64,000 nucleotides of DNA, taken from Pedobacter sp. PAMC26386. GTDB taxonomy: Bacteria > Bacteroidota > Bacteroidia > Sphingobacteriales > Sphingobacteriaceae. A model generated the notes under the pieces. It ran no database searches. It saw only the letters and a list, made by a program, of their open reading frames with translations, and was not told the DNA's origin. The stretch spans positions 4,551,067 through 4,615,066 of the forward strand of contig CP060294.1 in the NCBI GenBank assembly GCA_014302835.1, in the 5' to 3' direction. Positions 9,687 through 18,800 of the stretch are shown here, piece by piece. Position 1 is the first letter of the stretch. Every line of letters starts with the position of its first letter. A program made the position numbers and the translations under genes.

Positions 9687-10835
9687 CTAATTGTATATAT
9701 GTTGAGTCCCTTTCGGGAGCGTTTTAAACTTGATTATTTTTACCAATTGTAAAGATACATCTAAAAATAGTATTTTCGGATTCGCGTTCCGTTCAATATG
9801 GTAATGTGCTTGTTCCAGCTCTGTAATAATAGCATAGGCCATATTCAGGTCAAGTACATGTTTACTTAACTTTTGTGCGGTATCAAGCGTTCTGGCCGGC
9901 AATTTCACTAAACTGTCTGCCCCGCTCATCAATAAACTGCACGCTCTTAAAAAACTGATTCCGTACTTTAAAAAGTTTTTTTGATTTTCTCTTCCCCAGC
10001 TTGCAGCCTGATCCACAAAGTTCACCAGGTCGAGAACTCTGTTTCCATACCCCATTCTAAGCCACTCAGCAAAAATTTCAGCATTGTCATTATGTGCCTG
10101 CGCAGCCTGCGACTTGGCTTCAATTAAATTTCCATCTGCAAGAAAACTATAGGTAGAAGCATGTTCTTCCGACAAACTATGATGGCTGATCAGGTAATCT
10201 TCTATTGTTTCCGAAGAAAGTTTTGGGATTTTAACAATTTGCGTCCGTGACAGCAAAGTAGAAAGAATGTGTTCCTGATTATTAGCCACTAATAAGAACA
10301 AAGTATTTGCAGGTGGTTCTTCAATAATCTTTAACAACGAATTTCCTTCTTTTTCCAGATACTCAGGCAGCCACATAATCAGCACCTTTGTCTCGGCCTC
10401 GAAAGCTTTATAACTTAGCTTCTTGATAATATCATGGCATTCAGCGATATTAATATTCGCCTGTTTGTTATCCGCGCTGAGCTGTGCTCTCCAGATATCA
10501 AGATCAACATATGGATCTGCAAGCAGCATTGTTCTCCATTCATCCAATACATCAACAGCAATTTTAACATCTTTTGACGCAAAAAATGGATAAGAGAAAT
10601 GTAAGTCAGGATGAATGTATCTTTCATACTTGCGGCAAGACGAACAAATACCACAACTATCCTTATCTGTTTTATCTAAACAATTGATATACTGTGCGTA
10701 AGCAATAGCCAGAGGTAAAGACCCGGTCCCCTCAACAGAGAGAAATAACTGAGCATGACTAACCCTGTTCTCCACAACTGTTTGTATCAGCTGACGCTTT
10801 ATTTCCTCTTGTCCAACGATCTCTTTAAACTGCAT
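9687..10835 (-). CDS. holB: DNA polymerase III delta-prime subunit
   Basis: 382 residues from MQFKEIVGQ, the normal beginning of this family; an upstream extension in the same frame runs into the ruvX gene and is rejected. Clamp-loader AAA+ fold: the P-loop region is degenerate (VEGTGSLPLA instead of GxxGxGKT), as in other delta-prime subunits that do not hydrolyse ATP. The zinc-binding Cys set CLDKTDKDSCGICSSC is present, then KVLIMWLPEYLEKEGNSLLK and LSRTQIVKIP (sensor region). It loads the sliding clamp as part of the polymerase III holoenzyme. First gene of the holB-ricT-gldH operon, divergent from ruvX with 39 nt between starts. Confidence 0.92.
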   Translation of the reverse strand: MQFKEIVGQEEIKRQLIQTVVENRVSHAQLFLSVEGTGSLPLAIAYAQYINCLDKTDKDSCGICSSCRKYERYIHPDLHFSYPFFASKDVKIAVDVLDEWRTMLLADPYVDLDIWRAQLSADNKQANINIAECHDIIKKLSYKAFEAETKVLIMWLPEYLEKEGNSLLKIIEEPPANTLFLLVANNQEHILSTLLSRTQIVKIPKLSSETIEDYLISHHSLSEEHASTYSFLADGNLIEAKSQAAQAHNDNAEIFAEWLRMGYGNRVLDLVNFVDQAASWGRENQKNFLKYGISFLRACSLLMSGADSLVKLPARTLDTAQKLSKHVLDLNMAYAIITELEQAHYHIERNANPKILFLDVSLQLVKIIKFKTLPKGTQHIYN

Positions 10836-10861
10836 TTGGTGCAAAATAGTAAATTTATAAC

Positions 10862-10869
10862 AATCTTTG
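10862..10869 (+). promoter_or_regulatory. Candidate -7 box of ruvX (leaderless candidate)
   Basis: AATCTTTG, one mismatch to TAnnTTTG, ending 5 nt before the ruvX ATG. TTTG at 10835-10838 could be the -33 element (23 nt apart, slightly long). If used, transcription would start at or next to the ATG. Confidence 0.4.
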
Positions 10870-10874
10870 CAGCT

Positions 10875-11291
10875 ATGTCCCGTATTATCGCATTTGATTA
10901 TGGCACCAAACGTATCGGCATTGCCGTTACAGATCCACTGCAAATTATTGCTACAGGACTGGATACCATACATCCCAAAGATATTGTTGAATATTTAAAA
11001 AAATATATGCTGACCGAACAGGTGGAAGCCTTTGTTCTCGGTGAGCCAAAACAAATGGATGGGACACCATCCGAATCTATGCAGCATGTAAAAGGCTTTT
11101 CTACCCTATTGAAAAAGAGCTTCCCACATATCCCTCAGCATTGGATTGATGAACGGTTTACCTCTAAACTGGCTCATCAGACCATCCTCCAAAGCGGCCT
11201 GAAAAAACACGACCGTCGAAATAAAGAAAGGGTAGACACCATCGCTGCAACAATTATTTTACAATATTTCATGGAAGAACACCGTTTATAG
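10875..11291 (+). CDS. ruvX: RuvX/YqgF-family Holliday-junction resolvase-like nuclease
   Basis: 138 residues from ATG 10875 (MSRIIAFDYGTKRIGIAV); a longer in-frame extension to 10755 lies inside holB on the other strand and is rejected. RNase H-like fold marks: D8 in FDYGTKRIG, LGEPKQMDGTPSE, WIDERFTS (second acid) and DTIAATIILQ (third acid). Family members are implicated in resolving recombination intermediates and in 16S rRNA 5' processing (YqgF). It is followed after 8 nt by an O-methyltransferase and then two glucosaminidases, apparently one transcript. Confidence 0.95.
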   Translation: MSRIIAFDYGTKRIGIAVTDPLQIIATGLDTIHPKDIVEYLKKYMLTEQVEAFVLGEPKQMDGTPSESMQHVKGFSTLLKKSFPHIPQHWIDERFTSKLAHQTILQSGLKKHDRRNKERVDTIAATIILQYFMEEHRL

Positions 11292-11299
11292 AGCATTAC

Positions 11300-11935
11300 A
11301 TGAGCCTGATTAAAGACGACTTACAACTTTTACTGCTGAATTTCTGCGAACCGGAATCCGAATTATTACAGCGGATTGACAGAGAAACGAACCTCAAGGT
11401 TTTAATGCCACGGATGCTTTCCGGTCATTACCAGGGGCGCGTATTGAGCATGTTAAGTAAGTTGATTACCCCAAAACGTATTCTTGAGATAGGAACCTTT
11501 ACCGGCTATGCAACCTTATGCATGGCAGAAGGACTCGCTGATGATGGAATCATTTACACTTTAGATAAAAACATGGAACTGGAAGATAGGGTCCGCGGCT
11601 ATTTTGAAGCCTCGCCTTACCATTCACAGATCAAATATATTATGGGTGACGCCACCTATACCATAAACGACTTAGACGAGACTTTTGATCTTGTTTTTAT
11701 CGATGCGGATAAGAAAAACAATGGCACCTACTACGATCTTATCTTTGACAGCGTAAGACCTGGCGGATTGATCATTGTTGATAACGTACTGTGGAGTGGA
11801 AAAGTACTAACACTTCAACAGGACAAAGACACCATTAATATTAGTACTTTTAATGATAAAGTAGCTGGGGATGATAGAGTTGAGAAATTAATCTTACCTG
11901 TCAGGGACGGCTTGTTTATCATCAGAAAAAAATAA
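11300..11935 (+). CDS. SAM-dependent O-methyltransferase (class I, caffeoyl-CoA-type family)
   Basis: 211 residues, normal for COG4122-type enzymes. SAM-binding motif LEIGTFTGYATLCMAEGL (about 58-75), YTLDKNMELEDR (acidic residue for ribose), MGDATYTI, and the metal-binding loop FDLVFIDADKKNNGTYYD are visible, then GGLIIVDNVLWSGKV. This family methylates a hydroxyl group of a small molecule or, in some bacteria, of tRNA; the substrate is not shown by the sequence. It lies 8 nt after ruvX and 3 nt before the first glucosaminidase. Confidence 0.9.
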   Translation: MSLIKDDLQLLLLNFCEPESELLQRIDRETNLKVLMPRMLSGHYQGRVLSMLSKLITPKRILEIGTFTGYATLCMAEGLADDGIIYTLDKNMELEDRVRGYFEASPYHSQIKYIMGDATYTINDLDETFDLVFIDADKKNNGTYYDLIFDSVRPGGLIIVDNVLWSGKVLTLQQDKDTINISTFNDKVAGDDRVEKLILPVRDGLFIIRKK

Positions 11936-11938
11936 AAT

Positions 11939-12649
11939 ATGATAACAAAAAAACTAATGCTGATCTGGCTGGTGCTAATTTTACTGGGTTATAACGCCCA
12001 AAGCCAGACGGTCACTGATTATGTTGAAGAGCATACAGATCATGCTCAGGAGTTAATGAGAGAATATGATGTTCCGGCAAGTGTAATTTTAGCAGTAGCC
12101 ATTCATGAATCTGCAGCTGGTAAAAGTAAAGTAGCCCGTCATTTAAACAATCATTTTGGCATCAAAGGATCAAACAGCAACCCCACCATCAACTCCTCTT
12201 ACCGCGATTACGAATCTGCAGATGAATCTTACGATAATTTTGTAGAAGTATTACAGAACAGATCTTCTTTCAGTAAATTATTTGACGAATGTGATCAATA
12301 TGATTATGCCGCATGGGCGAAAGGGATTCAACGCGGAGGTTATGCCAGTAGCAGAACCTGGGCAAACCAGGTTATTGCCATCATCAACAAATATGAATTA
12401 TACCAATACGACGACCGTCCGGATGACTATGTAGAACCTATGAAAGTTCTAACTGTAAGTGCAAGAAAAAAACATAGCCACAGTTATAAGAATAAAAACC
12501 ATCATTCTTCTGCGAAATTCTATACCATTAGAAAAGGAGATAACCTGAACAAAATTGCTGAATCACATGGCACTTCTTCAACCGCACTGATGCGTAAAAA
12601 TGGATTGAAGAGATCTGCGCTTAAGCCGGGGCAAAAAATCAAGCTTTAA
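11939..12649 (+). CDS. Secreted glucosaminidase with one LysM domain
   Basis: 236 residues: signal peptide (1-22, ending NAQSQ), a glucosaminidase domain (about 30-160) with the catalytic-site pattern ILAVAIHESAAGKSKVA and NNHFGIKG, a basic Lys/His/Ser linker, and a C-terminal LysM (FYTIRKGDNLNKIAESHG...) for binding peptidoglycan. It should cut the glycan backbone of the cell wall in the periplasm, during growth or remodelling. The next gene is a paralogue in the same layout, overlapping by one base (TAATG). Confidence 0.9.
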   Translation: MITKKLMLIWLVLILLGYNAQSQTVTDYVEEHTDHAQELMREYDVPASVILAVAIHESAAGKSKVARHLNNHFGIKGSNSNPTINSSYRDYESADESYDNFVEVLQNRSSFSKLFDECDQYDYAAWAKGIQRGGYASSRTWANQVIAIINKYELYQYDDRPDDYVEPMKVLTVSARKKHSHSYKNKNHHSSAKFYTIRKGDNLNKIAESHGTSSTALMRKNGLKRSALKPGQKIKL

Positions 12650-13485
12650 TGAAACACACACTCTTACTCCTCGCCGTAGCGATCGTTTTTTTATCCTCGT
12701 GTAAAACGAGAAAGTATCACCGGAATAATGCGCAGATTGAGAAAGCTGCAAATAAAGCAAATCCGAATTTTACTGACTATAATACGTTAAGCTACATTGA
12801 AGCTTTTAAGGGTGTGGCCATTCAGGAAATGAATACTTACGGGATTCCTGCCAGCATTACCCTGGCACAAGGCATTATAGAGTCTGGCAGCGGTAACAGC
12901 AGCCTGGCAAAATATGCAAACAACCATTTCGGCATTAAATGCACCGCAGAATGGAGAGGAAAGGCTTATTATAAAGACGATGATAAAAGCAACGATTGCT
13001 TCAGAGTCTATAAAGATGCGCGGGAATCCTATAAAGATCACTCCGAATTTTTAAAGAGAAAACGATACAGCTCTTTATTTGAGCTGGATAAAAATGATTA
13101 TACCAATTGGGCAAAGGGTTTAAAACAGGCAGGTTATGCTACCAATCCAAGGTATCCGGATATGCTGATCAGCACTATTGAGAAATACAACCTGCATCAG
13201 TATGATCAGTCAGAATCTGAGCCGGATAAAATTAAACGTGAAGACCGTGTCTTTACCGAGATCAATGCAAATATCCCTAAGGAAACCAAAAAATTCACTC
13301 CTGTAGAAACACCAGTTTCCAAACAGATTATCAATACTACAGATCCTAATTATATCGTTCAGAAAGGCGATACACTTTATAACATTTCAAAAAGGTATAA
13401 CATGACTGTAGATGACTTAAAGTCACTGAATGGCCTTACTGACGAAGGCGTAAAAATCGGGCAGAAGCTGGTAGTAGTTAAATAA
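12649..13485 (+). CDS. Glucosaminidase lipoprotein with C-terminal LysM, paralogue of the preceding gene
   Basis: 278 residues. Lipoprotein signal MKHTLLLLAVAIVFLSSCK (Cys18), then a glucosaminidase domain (about 48-185) with GIPASITLAQGIIESGSGNS and NNHFGIKC, aligned by eye with the neighbour upstream, and a LysM (YIVQKGDTLYNISKRYN) at the end. It is probably the membrane-anchored partner of a soluble enzyme, both acting on peptidoglycan. The tandem, coupled arrangement points to an old duplication; the two are clearly diverged. Confidence 0.9.
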   Translation: MKHTLLLLAVAIVFLSSCKTRKYHRNNAQIEKAANKANPNFTDYNTLSYIEAFKGVAIQEMNTYGIPASITLAQGIIESGSGNSSLAKYANNHFGIKCTAEWRGKAYYKDDDKSNDCFRVYKDARESYKDHSEFLKRKRYSSLFELDKNDYTNWAKGLKQAGYATNPRYPDMLISTIEKYNLHQYDQSESEPDKIKREDRVFTEINANIPKETKKFTPVETPVSKQIINTTDPNYIVQKGDTLYNISKRYNMTVDDLKSLNGLTDEGVKIGQKLVVVK

Positions 13486-13519
13486 TGTTAATATACACGG
13501 TTTAACTTCGCCTTATTTG

Positions 13520-13527
13520 TATTTTTG
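13520..13527 (+). promoter_or_regulatory. -7 promoter box, leaderless candidate
   Basis: TATTTTTG matches TAnnTTTG exactly and ends 7 nt before the ATG at 13535, so a transcript would begin at the start codon. No good TTG is present at -33. A possible TTG start at 13517 lies just before and into this box and is therefore unlikely. Confidence 0.5.
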
Positions 13528-13534
13528 TCACGCA

Positions 13535-14284
13535 ATGAAACCTTCAATTTTATTCCTTTTCTGCTGTTTTTTTTGTGGTATTGCTTTAGCACAAAAAAAA
13601 TCTGTACAGGGATTTGTCATAGACAAAGTCTCTAAGCAGCGTATAGCGACCGTCTATATTTACAATTCCCGTAATGATGACGGGATTTATAACAATAGTA
13701 AAGGCGAATTCACCACACAAGCTGCGCTCGGAGACACCTTATTCGCTGTCCGCCAAGGATATGGATTAGATACAGTTGTTTACAAAGGGAACACCATATT
13801 TTTCCAGTTAAAACCACTCGCCATTCAACTGAAAGAGGTCTCTATCATTGGCAGTTCTCTTTCTCCAAAACAGCGTTACGATCAGAGAACAAGAGAATTT
13901 AAATATGCAACCGACCTGGGCAGTTCCAGAGACCTGCTTAACCTCAATTCAAGAGGAGTAGGTCTGGGTATAGATGCAATCTATAATCTACTGAGCAGAA
14001 AAGGCAAAAATGCAAGACATCTGCAAGCTATTCTGGAAAGAGATTATAAAGAAGAAATCATCGATTATAAATATAACCCAGCTTTTGTAGGCCGTGTTTT
14101 AAGGATCAAAGATTTTGAGCTAAAAGATTATATGCAGCAATACCGTCCCAGTTATGATTTCGTACTGATGGCCTCCGATTATGCATTTATCGTCTTTCTA
14201 AAAAACAATTATGCTTCCTACAAGCGTAATCCAAAGGCATTCAGATTACAGCCCCTTCCTGCCATTAAAATTGCCCAGCCATGA
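13535..14284 (+). CDS. Secreted protein with carboxypeptidase-regulatory-like domain, function unknown
   Basis: 249 residues from the ATG at 13535, chosen because it gives a clean signal peptide (MKPSILFLFCCFFCGIALAQ) and sits directly behind a -7 box. Residues 25-90 form a CarboxypepD_reg-like beta domain (VQGFVIDKVSKQRIATVYIY, NNSKGEFTTQAALGDTLF); the rest (about 95-249) is a helical part with QRYDQRTREFKYA and LSRKGKNARHLQAILERDY, typical of unnamed Bacteroidota periplasmic proteins. Its stop overlaps the start of the HExxH protein (ATGA), so the two are translationally coupled and probably work together. Confidence 0.75.
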   Translation: MKPSILFLFCCFFCGIALAQKKSVQGFVIDKVSKQRIATVYIYNSRNDDGIYNNSKGEFTTQAALGDTLFAVRQGYGLDTVVYKGNTIFFQLKPLAIQLKEVSIIGSSLSPKQRYDQRTREFKYATDLGSSRDLLNLNSRGVGLGIDAIYNLLSRKGKNARHLQAILERDYKEEIIDYKYNPAFVGRVLRIKDFELKDYMQQYRPSYDFVLMASDYAFIVFLKNNYASYKRNPKAFRLQPLPAIKIAQP

Positions 14285-14604
14285 AATACTGGCCGGTAAC
14301 CTGGAAAGGTCTTCCTGCCAATGCAATGGCTATTTTTCCGTTTATGTTTTTTAAAGACCCGGAACAGAAAAATGATGCGTTATTGATTAATCATGAAAAA
14401 ATCCACTTTTACCAACAACTGGAGTTGCTAATTCTTCCTTTTTACATCCTCTACCTGGCCAATTATCTGTTCAATCTTTACAAATTCAGAAACCATAGCA
14501 AAGCTTATTTTAATATTAGTTTTGAAAAGGAGGCTTATGCCAATGATCAGGACATGAATTATCTGAGAAACAGGAAACTGTATGCATGGTTTAAATATTT
14601 ATAA
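14281..14604 (+). CDS. Small protein with HExxH metalloprotease-like motif
   Basis: 107 residues with no signal peptide. HEKIH at 38-42 fits the zinc-binding HExxH motif, followed by a hydrophobic helix (about 48-65, LELLILPFYILYLANYLF) and an acidic ISFEKEAYAND at 79-89, where Glu84 could supply a third ligand, as in membrane M48/M56-like peptidases reduced to a minimum. I do not recognise a named family. It overlaps the upstream gene by 4 nt. Activity is unproven; it might also be a structural remnant of the fold. Confidence 0.65.
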   Translation: MKYWPVTWKGLPANAMAIFPFMFFKDPEQKNDALLINHEKIHFYQQLELLILPFYILYLANYLFNLYKFRNHSKAYFNISFEKEAYANDQDMNYLRNRKLYAWFKYL

Positions 14605-14662
14605 TACGAATCTTTTTAAACAGTTTCTCCATTCTAAGAACATTTTTCTTTTCTTTGTACCA

Positions 14663-15688
14663 ATGAGAGGTATATACGCATGCTTACTATTTGTATTTGC
14701 AGTTTCAGCACAAGTAAGTGCACAAGAGATAGATACAATTCCTATTCCAATCAAGGATTTTGACCTTAAACTCAGGAAAAGCCCGATGCCTTCGCTAAAA
14801 GGTATTATCACTTTCAAGCCTGTGGAGATTAAGCCCCTGATTGTTAGTTCCAAGGTTAATTACTGGAAAACTAAAACGGCCATAGGAATTAACGTCAATC
14901 AATCATCATTCAGTAATAATTGGAGTGGTGGTGGTGTAAATTCACTGGCTGTTGAAGGCTTGGTGAATTATAAAGCGGAGTATAAAAAAGAAAGCTACAG
15001 TTACTTAACTGAAGTTGATTTGCGCTACGGAAAAATAAGAAACAAAGGCCAGCTTCAAAAGAAAACAAATGACCGCATTTTCTGGAATAATACCGGATCA
15101 TTCAAAATCTCTAAAAACTGGAATTTATTTACCCAGGTTACTTTTGAGTCTCAATTTGATAATGGATATTCTTATTCATCTTCCAACGGTGTTGAAACCG
15201 GGGTCCTGATTTCTAAATTTATGTCACCAGGATACTTAACAGAATCATTAGGTTTTGAATACAAACCAAATAAGTATTTCTCAACCCTGTTTGGTGTCGG
15301 TGCAGCAAAGCAAACTTTTGTACTCGATAACAAAGCGCTGGCTGATGCTGATGCTAAAGTAAATCCGGATCCCGCGACTCGAAAAACCGACTTTTATGGA
15401 GTTCCAATAGGAGATACTTTCCATAATGACCTGGCTTTTCAAGTCACAGTGAATTTCGAAAAAGAAATTTTCCATAATGTGAACCTGAAAAGCAGATATT
15501 ATGTATTTATACCTTACGACTATGTTGAGAAGATGAAACACAGACTCGATGTAACCTTAACAACCAAGGTCAACCGGTTTATGAATGTCACCCTGAACGG
15601 GGTAGGAATCTATGATAAGACCATAAGTTCCAAAATTCAGGGCAGTCAGTCGCTGGCTATGGGAGTTATGTTTGTATTCCCACGCTAA
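14663..15688 (+). CDS. DUF3078 outer-membrane beta-barrel-like protein
   Basis: 341 residues from ATG 14663 (MRGIYACLLFVFAVSAQVSAQ, a signal peptide); an earlier in-frame ATG at 14582 lies inside the previous gene and would bury the signal. The body shows the DUF3078 signature GINVNQSSFSNNWSGGGVNS, followed by alternating amphipathic strands (YSYLTEVDLRYGK, RIFWNNTGSFKIS, LTESLGFEYKPN) ending in an aromatic-rich strand. It is probably a beta-barrel in the outer membrane; its role is unknown. TTTCTTTG, one mismatch from a -7 box, ends 5 nt before this ATG (14650-14657). Confidence 0.85.
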   Translation: MRGIYACLLFVFAVSAQVSAQEIDTIPIPIKDFDLKLRKSPMPSLKGIITFKPVEIKPLIVSSKVNYWKTKTAIGINVNQSSFSNNWSGGGVNSLAVEGLVNYKAEYKKESYSYLTEVDLRYGKIRNKGQLQKKTNDRIFWNNTGSFKISKNWNLFTQVTFESQFDNGYSYSSSNGVETGVLISKFMSPGYLTESLGFEYKPNKYFSTLFGVGAAKQTFVLDNKALADADAKVNPDPATRKTDFYGVPIGDTFHNDLAFQVTVNFEKEIFHNVNLKSRYYVFIPYDYVEKMKHRLDVTLTTKVNRFMNVTLNGVGIYDKTISSKIQGSQSLAMGVMFVFPR

Positions 15689-15712
15689 ATACCTTTGCAT
15701 CACATTTTAATG

Positions 15713-15743
15713 TTGATTGTTATTAAAAATGTTTGCAACTTTG
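15713..15743 (+). promoter_or_regulatory. Candidate ffh promoter
   Basis: TTG at 15713-15715 and CAACTTTG at 15736-15743 (one mismatch to TAnnTTTG) are 20 nt apart. Transcription would start about 15750, giving a leader of about 43 nt before ffh. Confidence 0.45.
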
Positions 15744-15792
15744 TACCCTTCTACTAGTACACAATAAGTAATTGACTATCAATTAATAAAAC

Positions 15793-17133
15793 ATGTTTGA
15801 AAATTTACAGGATAAACTAGACCGGGCATTTAAAGTTCTAAAGGGTCAGGGAAGCATTTCAGAGATCAACGTGGCAGAGACCATGAAAGAAATTCGTAAA
15901 GCTTTACTGGATGCCGATGTAAATTTTAAAACTGCTAAAAGCTTTACCGACGACGTTAAAGAAAAGGCCCTTGGCCTGAATGTACTTACAGCGGTTTCTC
16001 CGGGACAATTACTGACTAAAGTAATGAATGATGAGCTTACTGCATTAATGGGCGGTGAGGTCAAAGAATTAGACTTAAAAACAAATCCTACGATCATATT
16101 GATTGCTGGTTTGAACGGTGCAGGTAAAACGACCTTCTCCGGAAAACTTGCAAATTACCTGAAAAGTAAAGGTAAAAAGCCTTTATTGGTAGCTGGTGAC
16201 GTTTATCGTCCTGCAGCGATTGATCAGTTGCAAATACTGGGTGAACAAATCGGTGTTCCGGTTTACGCGAACAAAGATTCTAAAGACCCGGTAGCTATTG
16301 CGCTTGAAGGTATTGAACTTGGAAAGAAAGAACATCACAATGTGATTATTATTGATACAGCCGGCCGTTTAGCTATTGACGAGCAGATGATGAATGAGAT
16401 TTCGGATGTGAAGTTACATACTAAACCGCACGAAATCCTGTTCGTAGTTGATGCCATGACCGGACAGGATGCGGTTAATACAGCCAAAGCATTTAATGAC
16501 AGATTAGATTTTACGGGTGTTGTCCTGACTAAACTTGATGGTGATACCCGCGGTGGTGCTGCATTATCTATTAAGTCTGTGGTCAACAAACCAATCAAAT
16601 TTGTAGGTACTGGTGAAAAAATGGAAGCGCTTGATGTTTTCTATCCAGATAGAATGGCCTCCCGTATCTTGGGAATGGGAGACGTTGTTTCCCTTGTTGA
16701 GCGTGCTCAGGAGCAGTTTGATGAGAAAGAAGCCGCAGAACTTCAAAAGAAAATTCGCAAGAACAAATTTGATTTCAACGATTTCTACAACCAGATTCAG
16801 CAGATCAAGAAAATGGGTAACATGAAAGATTTGATGGGCATGATTCCTGGAGTGAGTAAAATGATGAAGAACGTAGAGATTGAAGATGATGCTTTCAAAA
16901 ATGTAGAAGCAATTATTCAGTCAATGACGAAATATGAACGCGAAAACCCGGACAGCATTCAGCAAAGCAGACGTTTACGCATTGCAAAAGGCTCTGGTAA
17001 TAAAATAGAAGAAGTAACGAAACTGATTAAACAGTTCGAAGATATGCGTAAGGTGATGAAACAATTTTCTAATCCTGCCGCAGCAGCTAAAATGATGCGC
17101 GGTATGCCTAAAATGCCACAGGGAAGGATGTAA
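15793..17133 (+). CDS. ffh: Signal recognition particle protein Ffh (SRP54)
   Basis: 446 residues, full length. N domain helices (1-85), GTPase loop GLNGAGKTTF at 106-115, DTAGR and TKLDGDTRGGAAL of the G domain, and the methionine-rich M domain at the end (MKDLMGMIPGVSKMMK, QSRRLRIAKGSG for 4.5S RNA binding, and a tail MMRGMPKMPQGRM). It binds signal sequences emerging from ribosomes and, with 4.5S RNA and FtsY, delivers them to SecYEG. Single gene with its own terminator. Confidence 0.98.
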   Translation: MFENLQDKLDRAFKVLKGQGSISEINVAETMKEIRKALLDADVNFKTAKSFTDDVKEKALGLNVLTAVSPGQLLTKVMNDELTALMGGEVKELDLKTNPTIILIAGLNGAGKTTFSGKLANYLKSKGKKPLLVAGDVYRPAAIDQLQILGEQIGVPVYANKDSKDPVAIALEGIELGKKEHHNVIIIDTAGRLAIDEQMMNEISDVKLHTKPHEILFVVDAMTGQDAVNTAKAFNDRLDFTGVVLTKLDGDTRGGAALSIKSVVNKPIKFVGTGEKMEALDVFYPDRMASRILGMGDVVSLVERAQEQFDEKEAAELQKKIRKNKFDFNDFYNQIQQIKKMGNMKDLMGMIPGVSKMMKNVEIEDDAFKNVEAIIQSMTKYERENPDSIQQSRRLRIAKGSGNKIEEVTKLIKQFEDMRKVMKQFSNPAAAAKMMRGMPKMPQGRM

Positions 17134-17149
17134 TTCTTTTCTGTTTTTT

Positions 17150-17179
17150 AAAAAACCGGGCTCTCAATCCGGTTTTTTT
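17150..17179 (+). terminator. Intrinsic terminator of ffh
   Basis: AAAAAACCGG (17150-17159) pairs with CCGGTTTTTT (17169-17178) around a 9-nt loop, 16 nt after the ffh stop, with seven T residues. Confidence 0.85.
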
Positions 17180-17261
17180 GTGCCTTTATTTTTCATAAGT
17201 CAGAATAATTAACAATAAAATTAATATTGAGTTAAATTTACGTACTAATTCGTAAACCACT

Positions 17262-18800
17262 ATGCTCATTAAAACTTATGGCAGCGCAGTCTTTGGCGTA
17301 AATGCTTTAACCATCACCATTGAAGTCAGCATTAGCAGCGGAAACAAATACCACATTGTCGGCTTACCTGACAATGCAGTAAAAGAAAGTCTTAAAAGGA
17401 TCGAAAGTGCAATTCAGGCTTCTGGCCTTAAAATGCCCCGGCAAAAGATTGTTGTAAATTTATCGCCGGCAGATATCCGTAAAGAAGGTACCTCTTATGA
17501 CCTGCCAATTGCAGTGGGTATTTTGGCCGCGTCAGGCCAATTATCTGGTGAAAAAGTAATGGACTTCATTATTGCAGGAGAACTCTCCCTAGACGGAGGG
17601 ATAAAGCCTATAAAAGGAGCTCTCTCTATTTCAGTTCAGGCCGTCAAGGCCGGATTTAAAGGATTTATTTTACCCGAAGATAATTCAAGAGAAGCTGCCG
17701 TTGTCGAGAATCTTTTAGTTTATGGCATGCACCACCTCACCGATCTCGTCACTTTTTTCAATAAAACCAAAATTTTCGCCCCTGTTCTAGTCAATACAAA
17801 AGAAGAATTTTTAAAGAACGTAAATTTATATGACCATGATTTCTCCGATGTTAAAGGGCAGGAAAGTATCAAACGTGCACTGGAAATCGCTGCTGCGGGA
17901 GGTCATAATGTAATCCTGATTGGGCCGCCAGGAGCAGGAAAAACGATGCTAGCCAAGCGTTTGCCTACTATTCTACCTCCCTTAAACTTACAGGAAGCCC
18001 TAGAAACCACTAAAATTCATTCTGTAGCTGGAAAACGAAGTGCGGCAGGCTCCTTAATGACAGAAAGGCCCTTCCGAAGCCCACATCACAGCATTTCTGA
18101 CATCGCTCTGGTTGGCGGGGGCAGTAATCCACAGCCAGGAGAAATATCCCTTGCGCATAATGGTATTTTATTTCTAGATGAACTGCCCGAATTTAAAAGG
18201 TCCGTTCTGGAAGTGATGAGACAGCCATTGGAAGACCGGAAAGTAACCATTTCACGATCACGCTTAAGCGTAGATTACCCTGCTAGCTTCATGCTGATTG
18301 CCGCAATGAACCCGTGTCCTTGTGGTTTTTACAACCATCCAGAAAAAGAATGTATTTGTGGCGCCGGGGTAGTTCAAAAATACCTGAGTAAGATTTCTGG
18401 GCCGTTATTAGACAGGATAGACTTACATGTAGAAGTAACACCAGTGAATTTTAATGAATTGTCATCCCATGAAGAAATAGAAAAAAGCATAACCATCAGA
18501 TCACGGGTAATTAAAGCCAGGGAGATGCAAGATTTGAGGTTTGAGGAGAACCATGCCTTGCATTACAATGCACAGATGAGCCCCAACATGGTCAGGAACA
18601 TCTGCATGATCAATGATACCGGAAGAAAACTGATAAAAAAAGCCATGGAAAAACTAGGATTGTCCGCAAGGGCATATGACAGAATTCTCAAGGTCTCCAG
18701 GACCATCGCCGATCTTGCAGAGAGCGAAACCATCCGGCCCGAGCATCTCGCTGAAGCAATCAACTACCGCAGCCTGGACCGCGACAGCTGGTCTCATTAA
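17262..18800 (+). CDS. comM: ComM/YifB-family Mg-chelatase-like AAA+ ATPase
   Basis: 512 residues, complete. Order: ChlI-like N-terminal domain (about 20-140), AAA+ module with Walker A GPPGAGKTM (221-229) and ILFLDELPEFKR (Walker B), a Cys set CPCGFYNHPEKECIC that can bind zinc, and the C-terminal Mg_chelatase_C domain (about 402-500). ComM is a hexameric helicase that promotes branch migration during natural transformation. In other bacteria comM is a known integration hot spot for islands. Here a decayed second copy of its last third lies 2 kb downstream (20840-21183). No terminator directly follows this copy. Confidence 0.95.
   Translation: MLIKTYGSAVFGVNALTITIEVSISSGNKYHIVGLPDNAVKESLKRIESAIQASGLKMPRQKIVVNLSPADIRKEGTSYDLPIAVGILAASGQLSGEKVMDFIIAGELSLDGGIKPIKGALSISVQAVKAGFKGFILPEDNSREAAVVENLLVYGMHHLTDLVTFFNKTKIFAPVLVNTKEEFLKNVNLYDHDFSDVKGQESIKRALEIAAAGGHNVILIGPPGAGKTMLAKRLPTILPPLNLQEALETTKIHSVAGKRSAAGSLMTERPFRSPHHSISDIALVGGGSNPQPGEISLAHNGILFLDELPEFKRSVLEVMRQPLEDRKVTISRSRLSVDYPASFMLIAAMNPCPCGFYNHPEKECICGAGVVQKYLSKISGPLLDRIDLHVEVTPVNFNELSSHEEIEKSITIRSRVIKAREMQDLRFEENHALHYNAQMSPNMVRNICMINDTGRKLIKKAMEKLGLSARAYDRILKVSRTIADLAESETIRPEHLAEAINYRSLDRDSWSH

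Noticed and set aside
13517..13534. TTG start for the gene at 13535
   Set aside because: It overlaps the -7 box and would spoil the signal peptide.
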